Shown in pieces: positions 43,603 through 49,741 of a DNA stretch of 64,000 bases. The DNA is from Planctomycetota bacterium. Its GTDB lineage: Bacteria > Planctomycetota > UBA1135 > GCA-002686595. The stretch covers positions 248,001 to 312,000 of the forward strand of contig JAKLKU010000002.1 in NCBI GenBank assembly GCA_023150475.1. The letters are read 5' to 3'. Under the pieces are notes generated by a model. It was not told the origin of the DNA. It worked only from the letters and a program-made list of their open reading frames with translations, and made no database searches. Position numbers and translations under genes: made by a program. The first letter of the stretch is position 1, and every line of letters begins with the position of its first letter.

Positions 43603-44418
43603 TCAGTCGCGGCGCCAGCGCAGCGTGGTCTCGACGAGCGTGCGAGGCGCATCCGCCTGATCGAGGCGAGCCAGCGCTTCGCGCAGCATGCCGACGTGCA
43701 GCGTGCGGTGGCCCGGATCGCCGGCCGGTGCGCCGAACGGGAACTTCGACGCCAGCGCGCGAGGTACGCCGACGCGCGAAGTCAGCTCAGGCAGATTCGT
43801 CAACGCGATCGTCGCGAAACCGCGAGCCTCGAGCTCGCGCGCGAGCACGGCGACCGTCTGCACGCAGAGCGAGCACGTCGGCAGGAGCACGACGGCGTCG
43901 ACGCGATCCTCGCGCAAGAGCCGCGCGACGCGCTCGGCACTCTCGGCGAGGCCGGGATACGGCCGCACGATGCCTTGCGCGAAACTGTAGTGCCGCGGCG
44001 CCGCCGAGCCGACTTCGCCGCTCGCGACGAGCTCGTCGAGCGCACGGCGCGGCATCGCGACCTCGGGATCGCGCGGGATGTACTTCTCGTCGACGTACGG
44101 CGCGTCGAGCGCGAGCTCGGCGTCGGCGAGCTCGTGCGGGATCACGCGGAAGCTCGTGTCGCCCCACGGCGTCTCGAGACTGACGAACGGCTCGTCGCCG
44201 CGGCGATGCAGATCCGCCGTCGAGAGCAAACCGACGCGCAGCTCGCGCACGCGCGCTCTCGGTCGCACGAACGGCACGTCGTCGAACGCGAGGAAGTCGT
44301 AGGTCGGATCGAGCCCGCCGCGCAGGTTCGCGAGCAATCGATTCAGGATCGGCGTCGCGTACGGACCGCTCGGCGCCGCAGCCGCGTCGGGGCGCGTCTC
44401 GGGAGCCTCTGCGCTCAC
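43603..44418 (-). CDS. GrdB/PrdB-type reductase homologue with CxxC in place of UxxC (RiPP operon)
   Basis: A 271-residue protein from GTG 44418, overlapping the ATP-grasp stop by four bases. It matches the glycine/sarcosine/betaine/D-proline reductase selenoprotein B family: ELRVGLLSTADLHRRGDEPF, the FRVIPHEL motif, ALDELVASGEVGSAAPRHYS, and DRVDAVVLLPTCSLCVQTVA. In relatives the last motif reads P-V-U-P-N-C, with selenocysteine (U); here it is Cys182-S-L-Cys185, so the redox pair is kept with ordinary cysteine. Family members use this residue for reductive bond cleavage. As last gene of the peptide-maturation operon it may reduce or cleave a bond in the peptide or an intermediate; this is inference. 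Confidence 0.78.
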   Translation of the reverse strand: MSAEAPETRPDAAAAPSGPYATPILNRLLANLRGGLDPTYDFLAFDDVPFVRPRARVRELRVGLLSTADLHRRGDEPFVSLETPWGDTSFRVIPHELADAELALDAPYVDEKYIPRDPEVAMPRRALDELVASGEVGSAAPRHYSFAQGIVRPYPGLAESAERVARLLREDRVDAVVLLPTCSLCVQTVAVLARELEARGFATIALTNLPELTSRVGVPRALASKFPFGAPAGDPGHRTLHVGMLREALARLDQADAPRTLVETTLRWRRD

Positions 44419-45362
44419 GGCTTCACGCGCCGCGCGCGGCGCAAGAGCATGTCGGCCAACGCTCCGCCGATGTCCGCGCCGGTGCGGCGCTCGAGCTCGA
44501 CGAAGAACGGCGACGAGTTGCATTCGAGCAGCACCCACTCGCGCCCGCCCGCCGCGCGCATCCAATCGACGCCGGCGAAGAGCATGCCCCACTCGGCGGT
44601 CACGGTCTTCGAGAGCTCGCACACTTCGCCGGGCAACTCGATGCGCCGCACGCGCGTCGAGCCGCGGCGCGAATCGACTTCGCCGAAGCCAGTCGGCAGG
44701 ACTTCCGCGCCGACGATGACGCGTCCACCGACGACGAACGCGCGCACCGCGTCGCCTTCGATGCGCTCCTGCACCATCACGGCGCTCTCGGCGAGCTGTC
44801 GTTTCGCTTCGTCGACGTCCGCCGGCGGCGCGAAGACCTCGGTGTAGCCGTAGCCACCGACCAAGTCCTTGCGGATGCGGCCGTGCGGCGCGGGCTCGCG
44901 GCCAGCGTCGAGCAGCGCGGCCGCAGCGTCGGTCGAGAACGTCGCCGGCGCGCGCCAACCGCGCTCCTGGTACGTCGCGATCTCGAGCGGCTTGAGCCCG
45001 TGCACTTCGTAGCTCGCCGGCGGATTCGCGACGGTCATGCGCCGCGAGAGACGCTCGAGCAACACACGCCACGCAGCCCACGTCGCCTGCGAGTGCGCGA
45101 GCGCCGCACGCGACGCCGGGACGTCGATCTCGCCGTTGGCGTCCGCGACGCGCGGATTCGGGAGCCCCAGCGCCGCGACGTAGACTCCGGTGACACCCGC
45201 GAACGACGCGCCGCAGGCTTCCTCGCGGCCCGCTTCGAGGTGGATGTCGGCCTCGAGCCGCGTGTCGACGATCACGGGCTCGGCGTCGCGCTCCTCGAGC
45301 CGCAACGCGACACGCTGGATCTCTTCGCGATCCGCGGGACCGATCAGCGCGATCTTGGTCAT
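44415..45362 (-). CDS. ATP-grasp peptide ligase (RiPP maturase)
   Basis: A 315-residue protein starting at ATG 45362 inside the radical SAM stop (ATGA). It has the RimK-like ATP-grasp order: a first domain (about 1-130, IALIGPADREEIQRVALRL), the ATP-lid Lys in RIRKDLVGGYGYTEVF, VMVQERIEGDAVRAFVVGG, then WGMLFAGVDWM and the metal-binding ECNSSPFF. All nucleotide- and Mg-binding positions seem present, so it should be active. ATP-grasp enzymes in RiPP loci join Asp/Glu side chains to Lys, Ser or Thr; the small peptides here carry conserved Lys, Ser and Glu in their core. That match is inference. Confidence 0.85.
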   Translation of the reverse strand: MTKIALIGPADREEIQRVALRLEERDAEPVIVDTRLEADIHLEAGREEACGASFAGVTGVYVAALGLPNPRVADANGEIDVPASRAALAHSQATWAAWRVLLERLSRRMTVANPPASYEVHGLKPLEIATYQERGWRAPATFSTDAAAALLDAGREPAPHGRIRKDLVGGYGYTEVFAPPADVDEAKRQLAESAVMVQERIEGDAVRAFVVGGRVIVGAEVLPTGFGEVDSRRGSTRVRRIELPGEVCELSKTVTAEWGMLFAGVDWMRAAGGREWVLLECNSSPFFVELERRTGADIGGALADMLLRRARRVKP

Positions 45363-46717
45363 CGGCACGCGACGTCCCGCACGGGGACGTTCCCGGTCGC
45401 GACGTCGGCGCGCTTGTGACGGAGCTCGAGCAGCGGCTCGAGGTGGAACTTGAACGGCTCGCACGAACCGCGGTCGCTCGTCGGATGCGCCATCGCTTCG
45501 ACCGGACAACCGCCGTGGCAGAGCGGCGCGACGCTGCAATCGCGGCAGCCGGAGCGGTGGAACGGATTCCACTGCAGCCAACGGTCTTCGTTGACCTTCT
45601 GCCACGGTTGCTGCGGATCGAGCAGGCTCGCGACCGACTTCTCCGGGCTCATCGTCACGTCGTGCCAGCACTTGAAGAGCGCGCCGGTCGGCGACACGAC
45701 CCAGCCGTTCAGTCGATCGGCGACGCAGAACGCGCCGGCGATGCGGAACGGGTAGCGCGCGAGCGGCAGGTTGCGTTCGGCGGCGGCGCGGTAGAGCTCG
45801 ACTTCGGTGCGCGCGAACTCCTCGCGCGAGTAACAGAACTCTTGGATGTTGCCGCACGCCGCGCCTTCTTCGGTGACTTGCGCGAGGTAGACGCGGATCT
45901 TGCCGCCAAGGCCGATGCGCACGAGGTCCTCGAGAACTTCGAGCGTCGACATCGCGTTGCGGCGATCGACGTTGACGCGCACTTGGAACGACGCGAGGTC
46001 CGCGCAGCTCTGCATGTTCTCGAGGATGCGGTCGTACGTGCCGCGTCCGCCGATCAAGTGGCGGCGCGCGTCGTGCGCGGCACGCGGACCGTCGAGGGTC
46101 ACTTGCACACGATCGACGCCGAGCGCCGCGAGCTCCTCCATCTTCGGTCGATCGAGGAAGAAGCCGTTGGTGACGATCTCCGCGCCGTACTTGATGCCGC
46201 GCTCCTTCGAGAGCTCGACCATCTTCTGCGACAGTCGTTGCACCACCGGATACGCCTTCGGCAGCAGCGGTTCGCCGCCGTACCAAGTGACCGCGATCTG
46301 CTCGAGCCGCTTCGCTTGCGCTTCGATGAAGCCGATCAACGCGTCTTGCACGCGCGTCGACATGTGCACCTTGAGGTGCTCCTCGTAGCAGTAGTCGCAG
46401 CGGAAATTGCAGTCGAGCGTCGGAGCGATCGTCAGGCAGAGCTGATCGGTGCGGAAGCGGTCGCGCACGAGGTCGGCTTGCAGTTCGCCGAGCTCGTCGA
46501 CCGCGTCGTCGACCAGGAAGTGCGCGTCGATCAACGCTTCGCGGATCGCGCGCTTCTCGTCGCTGTCGACCGGCGTCTGCTCGGGATCGGCGAGCAACGC
46601 GCGAACGAACGGCAGGTTCGGTTCGTCGAGCTCGGCGAGCGCCGTCGACCACGAGTTGAACGCGAGCCACGTGCCGTCGGCGGCTTGGAAGATGCGGTTG
46701 TAGCGCGACGCTTTCAT
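45359..46717 (-). CDS. Radical SAM/SPASM peptide maturase
   Basis: A 452-residue enzyme. The 4Fe-4S/SAM motif is Cys103-N-F-R-Cys107-D-Y-Cys110 in TIAPTLDCNFRCDYCYEEH. Further radical SAM features are VTWYGGEPLL, AEIVTNGFFL and VQVTLDGPRAAHD. The C-terminal SPASM region has FCVADRLNGWVVSPTGALFK-Cys-W, SGCRDCSVAPLCHGGCPVEA and a final Cys, enough for two extra clusters. The first 90 residues (MKASRYNRIFQAADGTWLAF) match the leader region of anaerobic sulfatase-maturase/peptide-maturase relatives. It lies 3 bases after the pseudo-ATP-grasp gene and overlaps the ATP-grasp gene. Crosslinking of Cys, Trp or Lys in the small peptides is the likely job. Confidence 0.92.
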   Translation of the reverse strand: MKASRYNRIFQAADGTWLAFNSWSTALAELDEPNLPFVRALLADPEQTPVDSDEKRAIREALIDAHFLVDDAVDELGELQADLVRDRFRTDQLCLTIAPTLDCNFRCDYCYEEHLKVHMSTRVQDALIGFIEAQAKRLEQIAVTWYGGEPLLPKAYPVVQRLSQKMVELSKERGIKYGAEIVTNGFFLDRPKMEELAALGVDRVQVTLDGPRAAHDARRHLIGGRGTYDRILENMQSCADLASFQVRVNVDRRNAMSTLEVLEDLVRIGLGGKIRVYLAQVTEEGAACGNIQEFCYSREEFARTEVELYRAAAERNLPLARYPFRIAGAFCVADRLNGWVVSPTGALFKCWHDVTMSPEKSVASLLDPQQPWQKVNEDRWLQWNPFHRSGCRDCSVAPLCHGGCPVEAMAHPTSDRGSCEPFKFHLEPLLELRHKRADVATGNVPVRDVACR

Positions 46718-46720
46718 GTT

Positions 46721-47554
46721 TCAGGAACTCGTTTGGGGGACACGGACGAGCCAATTCGCGAGCGCTGTGGCGACGCGACCATCGGTGGCCGCGTCCCAGA
46801 GATCGAGATCGACGCCCGCTTCGACGAATGCGATCGCTCCGTCGGCGACGTGCACCGCGCCGAACTCGAGGCCCAACGCGGCGAGCGCACGCACCACGAG
46901 TTCGCGCTCCGCCGCCGGCGCGCCATCGGCGAGTCGCACGGAACGCGCGAGCGGCGCGAGCTCCGCATGATCGGCCGTCGCGGCGAGCCATTCGCCGCCG
47001 AGCGCGAAATGCGTCGCGACGCCGCGCGGCCCGACCTCGACGTCGAGGCACGTCGCCGAGCTCGCGAGCTCGAGTCCGCGCGGCGCGTTGAGCCCGACGC
47101 GACACCCGCTCTGCGCCGCGGTGCGGCCGATGCGCCAGGGCCGGACGGGCACGCCTGCGTTGGCGAGTCGCTCGAGCGCCAGCGCCGGCGCCATCGCGAG
47201 CTCCGCGGCCCGCGTCGGGTCGTTCGCGAACCTGACGCGCTTCGCGGCGAGCCTCAGCGCTGCGACGTGCAGTGCGGTGCGCTCGCGCGCCGCCATGCCG
47301 CGCCGCTGCATCTCGGGCGCCGGCTCACCGGCACGAGGCTCGGCGACCGGCTGCGGCCACGGACAGAACGGCGTTTCGACGATGCACGCGCCCAGTCGGT
47401 CGAGCCTGACGCCATTCCACGTCACGGCGCCGCCGGCGACGTGGACTCGCGGGCTCGCAGTGTCGAGCAGCACGCACTCGCCACGAACGCTCGCCGCGAC
47501 GCGCTCTCCGAGCGTCGATCCTGACCGAATCAGCAACGCGCTCTGGTGTGTCAT
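46721..47554 (-). CDS. Degenerate ATP-grasp-like protein, first gene of the RiPP maturase operon
   Basis: A 277-residue protein from ATG 47554. Its layout is that of a RimK-like ATP-grasp protein: a pre-ATP-grasp part (ALLIRSGSTLGERVAASV, ACIVETPFCPWPQP), a middle with VRFANDPTRAAELAMAPALA and LANAGVPVRPW, and an end LGLEFGAVHVADGAIAFVEA. Where active enzymes end in 'FLEVNP', this protein has FVEAGVDLDLWD, so the metal-binding Asn is gone, and no ATP-lid Lys segment can be seen. I read it as a pseudo-enzyme, perhaps a partner or peptide-recognition subunit for the ligase at 44415; this is inference. It is divergent from the precursor-peptide genes. Confidence 0.65.
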   Translation of the reverse strand: MTHQSALLIRSGSTLGERVAASVRGECVLLDTASPRVHVAGGAVTWNGVRLDRLGACIVETPFCPWPQPVAEPRAGEPAPEMQRRGMAARERTALHVAALRLAAKRVRFANDPTRAAELAMAPALALERLANAGVPVRPWRIGRTAAQSGCRVGLNAPRGLELASSATCLDVEVGPRGVATHFALGGEWLAATADHAELAPLARSVRLADGAPAAERELVVRALAALGLEFGAVHVADGAIAFVEAGVDLDLWDAATDGRVATALANWLVRVPQTSS

Positions 47555-47725
47555 CGCGGGAGGGCGCGTCAACGTATCCGAGCTCACGGAAACTGCCAAC
47601 TCGCTCCGCGCGTACGCCTTGCGGGTTCCCGCCGTCGTGTCTACGGTCTCAGCCGATCGTGCGACGAGCGGTTTCGTCGCGCGCATTCGATCGCCACTAC
47701 CCCAAGAGCCCCTCAGGAGTCTGCG
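47555..47725. promoter_or_regulatory. Divergent control region between maturase operon and first precursor gene
   Basis: A 171-bp gap between the maturase operon (minus strand) and the first small peptide gene (plus strand). It contains promoter P1 at 47618-47647 for the peptide gene. A matching promoter for the maturases could not be identified with confidence. Confidence 0.55.
47618..47647 (+). promoter_or_regulatory. Promoter P1 of precursor gene 1
   Basis: CTTGCG (47618-47623, -35 TTGCGG) and TACGGT (47642-47647) are 18 bases apart. The same pair in the same place precedes the other two precursor genes, which supports it more than its fit to the general consensus. Start of transcription would be near 47654, leaving a leader of about 72 bases. 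Confidence 0.6.
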
Positions 47726-47836
47726 ATGAAGTTCATCGTCAAGCCGACCGCCCCGGTGGTCGTCAACAAGGGTTTCGCCATCACGATGTGCTGGAAGTGC
47801 TCGGAAGATCCCGCGGCCTGCGGCGGCGACGTCTGA
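47726..47836 (+). CDS. RiPP precursor peptide 1 (36 residues)
   Basis: A 36-residue peptide. It begins MKFIVKPTAPVV and carries the core CWKCSEDPAAC (Cys22, Cys25, Cys32) followed by GGDV. AGGAG lies 6 bases before ATG 47726. Two further genes nearby (48121, 48445) encode the same pattern, showing that this tiny frame is real: the start MKFIV(K/R)P and the core C-(W/M)-K-C-S-E-(D/N)-P-x-(A/S)-C are kept while the middle varies. It is divergent from a radical SAM/ATP-grasp operon, so it is the probable substrate of those enzymes. It has its own promoter and terminator. Residues 1-20 would be the leader and the Cys-rich end the modified core; the cleavage site is unknown. Confidence 0.85.
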   Translation: MKFIVKPTAPVVVNKGFAITMCWKCSEDPAACGGDV

Positions 47837-47845
47837 TCGACCTCC

Positions 47846-47871
47846 AGCGTCGACGCGCGCGCGTCGACGCT
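47846..47871. repeat. Perfect 26-bp palindrome after precursor gene 1
   Basis: AGCGTCGACGCG with its own reverse complement, centred on CG, forms a perfect palindrome of 26 bases. It starts 9 bases after the stop codon and may form part of a termination structure together with the hairpin at 47880. Confidence 0.55.
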
Positions 47872-47879
47872 CGTGACTT

Positions 47880-47910
47880 GCGCCCGGGACGTGTTCGACG
47901 GCCCGGGCGC
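47880..47910 (+). terminator. Terminator of precursor gene 1
   Basis: GCGCCCGGG (47880-47888) pairs with CCCGGGCGC (47902-47910), followed by TTCGTTTC. The same arms end the other two precursor units. Confidence 0.7.
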
Positions 47911-48002
47911 TTCGTTTCGGAGTGCCGAGATTCGACTTCGAAACACCGAAGCTCGGCGACGCGCTGTCGAACGAGACGCGCGCGCTGCACGCGCGACCGA
48001 CG

Positions 48003-48032
48003 CTTGCGCGATTCGGACGAGCCTCGTAGCGT
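48003..48032 (+). promoter_or_regulatory. Promoter P2 of precursor gene 2
   Basis: CTTGCG (48003-48008) and TAGCGT (48027-48032), 18 bases apart, then GAGCCG. The pattern matches P3 (CTTGCG, 17 bases, TAGCGT, GAGTCG) and P1. Confidence 0.6.
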
Positions 48033-48120
48033 GAGCCGGCGCGCAGCGCGAGAGTTCGGGCCACGTGGCGCGAAATCGCCAATGCGCGTGTCCGACGACC
48101 CCAATTCACGGAGTGCCTCC

Positions 48121-48219
48121 ATGAAGTTCATCGTCAAGCCGACCCAACCCGAGACCCTCAGCAAGGCCAACGTCACGCTCTGCTGGAAGTGCTCGGAGAA
48201 CCCCGCCTCCTGCATCTGA
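48121..48219 (+). CDS. RiPP precursor peptide 2 (32 residues)
   Basis: A 32-residue paralogue of the peptide at 47726. It begins MKFIVKPTQPET and ends in CWKCSENPASCI (Cys21, Cys24, Cys31). The stop comes one residue after the last Cys, unlike peptide 1, which has four more. GGAG lies 7 bases before ATG 48121. Between 47836 and this gene lie the terminator of gene 1 and its own promoter P2, so it is transcribed separately. Confidence 0.85.
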   Translation: MKFIVKPTQPETLSKANVTLCWKCSENPASCI

Positions 48220-48265
48220 GGCTTCGCGAGTCGGTGCTCGCCTCCGCGAGCAACGCTCGCCACCG

Positions 48266-48302
48266 CGCCCGGTCGTCCGCACTCGCGGACCCCGGGCGTT
48301 TT
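48266..48302 (+). terminator. Terminator of precursor gene 2
   Basis: Outer arms CGCCCGG (48266-48272) and CCGGGCG (48292-48298), inner arms GTCCGC (48275-48280) and GCGGAC (48285-48290), loop ACTC, then TTTT. It is the strongest terminator of the three. Confidence 0.8.
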
Positions 48303-48334
48303 CGTGTCGATCTCGAGACGCGCGCTCGCGGCAA

Positions 48335-48363
48335 CTTGCGGCCACGGACATGTCGGATAGCGT
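48335..48363 (+). promoter_or_regulatory. Promoter P3 of precursor gene 3
   Basis: CTTGCG (48335-48340) and TAGCGT (48358-48363), 17 bases apart, followed by GAGTCG as in P2 (GAGCCG). Transcription would start near 48370, 75 bases before the start codon. Confidence 0.6.
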
Positions 48364-48444
48364 GAGTCGTCGAGCGTCTCGGTTCCGACCGCTGGGCGGC
48401 CGGGCGCGGCGCCCGTTCATTCCAACGCCTCGAGGAGACCATCG

Positions 48445-48540
48445 ATGAAGTTCATCGTTCGTCCGCTGCAGCCGACGGCCGTCGGCAAGATGATCACGCT
48501 CTGCATGAAGTGCTCGGAGAACCCGCAAGCCTGCCTCTGA
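48445..48540 (+). CDS. RiPP precursor peptide 3 (31 residues)
   Basis: A 31-residue paralogue. It begins MKFIVRPLQPTA and ends in CMKCSENPQACL (Cys20, Cys23, Cys30). The Trp of the other two cores is Met here, so a Trp-specific crosslink cannot be the only modification of this family. GAGGAG lies 7 bases before ATG 48445. It has its own promoter P3 and a weaker terminator at 48605. Confidence 0.85.
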   Translation: MKFIVRPLQPTAVGKMITLCMKCSENPQACL

Positions 48541-48604
48541 GCGGCCGGGACTGTCTCTGATCGACGGACGACCGCGCGCACCGAGCCGCGGTTCGAATCC
48601 AAAT

Positions 48605-48638
48605 GCGCCCGGGGAGCGTTCGCCGCTACCCTGGGCGC
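48605..48638 (+). terminator. Possible terminator of precursor gene 3
   Basis: GCGCCC (48605-48610) pairs with GGGCGC (48633-48638) over a GC-rich, imperfect inner stem, followed by TTCCGTT. The arms are like those after genes 1 and 2. It may let some transcription pass into the transporter genes. Confidence 0.5.
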
Positions 48639-48658
48639 TTCCGTTCTCGGTCCCACCC

Positions 48659-49741
48659 ATGCGTTCCAGACCGCCGCTCCTGCGCACGGTGTTCCTGCTC
48701 GCGGGCGCGTTCGTCGCGGTCGCCGTGCTGGTGCTCTGCTTCGTGCGCATCGACCGAGTGGTGATCGGCGACGGTGCGTTCATCGGCCCGTCGCGGGCGG
48801 TGAGGGCTCCGCGCGCCGGTGTGCTCGCCGAAGTCCTGGTCGAACCCGGCACCCGCGTCGAAGCCGGCGTGGTGCTCGCGCGCCTCGATGCCCGGGAGTT
48901 CGAGAGCGAGCGCGCGGAACTCGCGGCCCAACGCGCCGGCGCCGAGACTCGCCTCGCCGAGCTCGCGCGCGAACGCCAACACGTCGCCGGCATGCGCCAC
49001 CCGACGGAGCGGGCGGAACTCGAGCGCGCCCAACGCGCCGCGGTGCTCGTGCTCGAGGCCGCGCAAGCGAAGGAGAAGCGTTACTCCGAATTGCAGTCGC
49101 AGGGACTCGTCGAGCAAGTCGAGTTCGAAGCCGCGAAACTCGCGCGCGAGCTCGCCGCCGTCGAACTCGAGCAGGCCGAGGCCGCGCGCGCCGCGCGGCC
49201 GGCACTCGAAGCGGACGAAATCGCCGCGCTCGACGCGCGCACGAAGACGATCACGCACGAGCTCGAGCAAGTCGCGGCCCGTGAAGCAGACCTCGCGCGC
49301 CGCGCGGGCGAGAACGAGCTCGTGGCGCCGGTCGCAGGCTGCGTGCTCGGCGCGCCGCGCGCCGAACTCGTCGGTCGCGCCGTGCTGGAAGGCGACGAGC
49401 TCATGCGCGTCGCCGTCGCCGGAGTCGACGGTTTCGTCGCCCACGTCGACGACTTGGGCCGCGCGCGCATCGCCGCCGGTCAGCCCGCGAAGTTGCGTTT
49501 GAGCGGTTACCCCTGGCTCGTCCACGGCACGGTCGCGGCGCGAGTCGTGTTCGTCGCGGACCGGCCGGACGAACGTGGTTTCCTGGTGCGGCTCGAGCTC
49601 GCCGAAGACGGCCAGCCCGGGGAACGCGACATCGGCCCGCTCTACGAAGGCATGACCGGCCGCGCGCGCATCGCGACCAAGGAGCGCGTTTCGATCGCGT
49701 GGCTCGTCCTCGAGGAGCTCTTCGGGCTCGACACGAAGTGA
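48659..49741 (+). CDS. HlyD-type membrane fusion protein of the RiPP export system
   Basis: A 360-residue periplasmic adaptor with one N-terminal membrane helix (about 10-30, LLAGAFVAVAVLVLCFV). A lipoyl/biotinyl-like half (AFIGPSRAVRAPRAGVLAEV, VEPGTRVEAGVVLARLD) is split by a long helical hairpin rich in Glu, Ala, Arg and Leu (about 80-210), followed by the second half (NELVAPVAGCVLG) and a beta-barrel part (VDGFVAHVDDLGRARIAAGQ). It begins 118 bases after precursor gene 3, in the same direction, and its stop overlaps the ABC gene start by four bases. Export of the modified peptides is the natural reading; a role in another export pathway cannot be excluded. Confidence 0.8.
   Translation: MRSRPPLLRTVFLLAGAFVAVAVLVLCFVRIDRVVIGDGAFIGPSRAVRAPRAGVLAEVLVEPGTRVEAGVVLARLDAREFESERAELAAQRAGAETRLAELARERQHVAGMRHPTERAELERAQRAAVLVLEAAQAKEKRYSELQSQGLVEQVEFEAAKLARELAAVELEQAEAARAARPALEADEIAALDARTKTITHELEQVAAREADLARRAGENELVAPVAGCVLGAPRAELVGRAVLEGDELMRVAVAGVDGFVAHVDDLGRARIAAGQPAKLRLSGYPWLVHGTVAARVVFVADRPDERGFLVRLELAEDGQPGERDIGPLYEGMTGRARIATKERVSIAWLVLEELFGLDTK

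Noticed and set aside
43048..43605. TGA of the GrdB-type gene as a selenocysteine codon with read-through into the following in-frame stretch
   Set aside because: The downstream frame encodes a surface-protein tail, not GrdB sequence, and the position that holds selenocysteine in relatives is already Cys182. The shared frame is more simply chance.
47837..48120. A fourth precursor peptide between genes 1 and 2, or after gene 3
   Set aside because: No MKFIV-like start or CxKCSE-like core was found in any frame of 47837-48120, 48220-48444 or 48541-48658.
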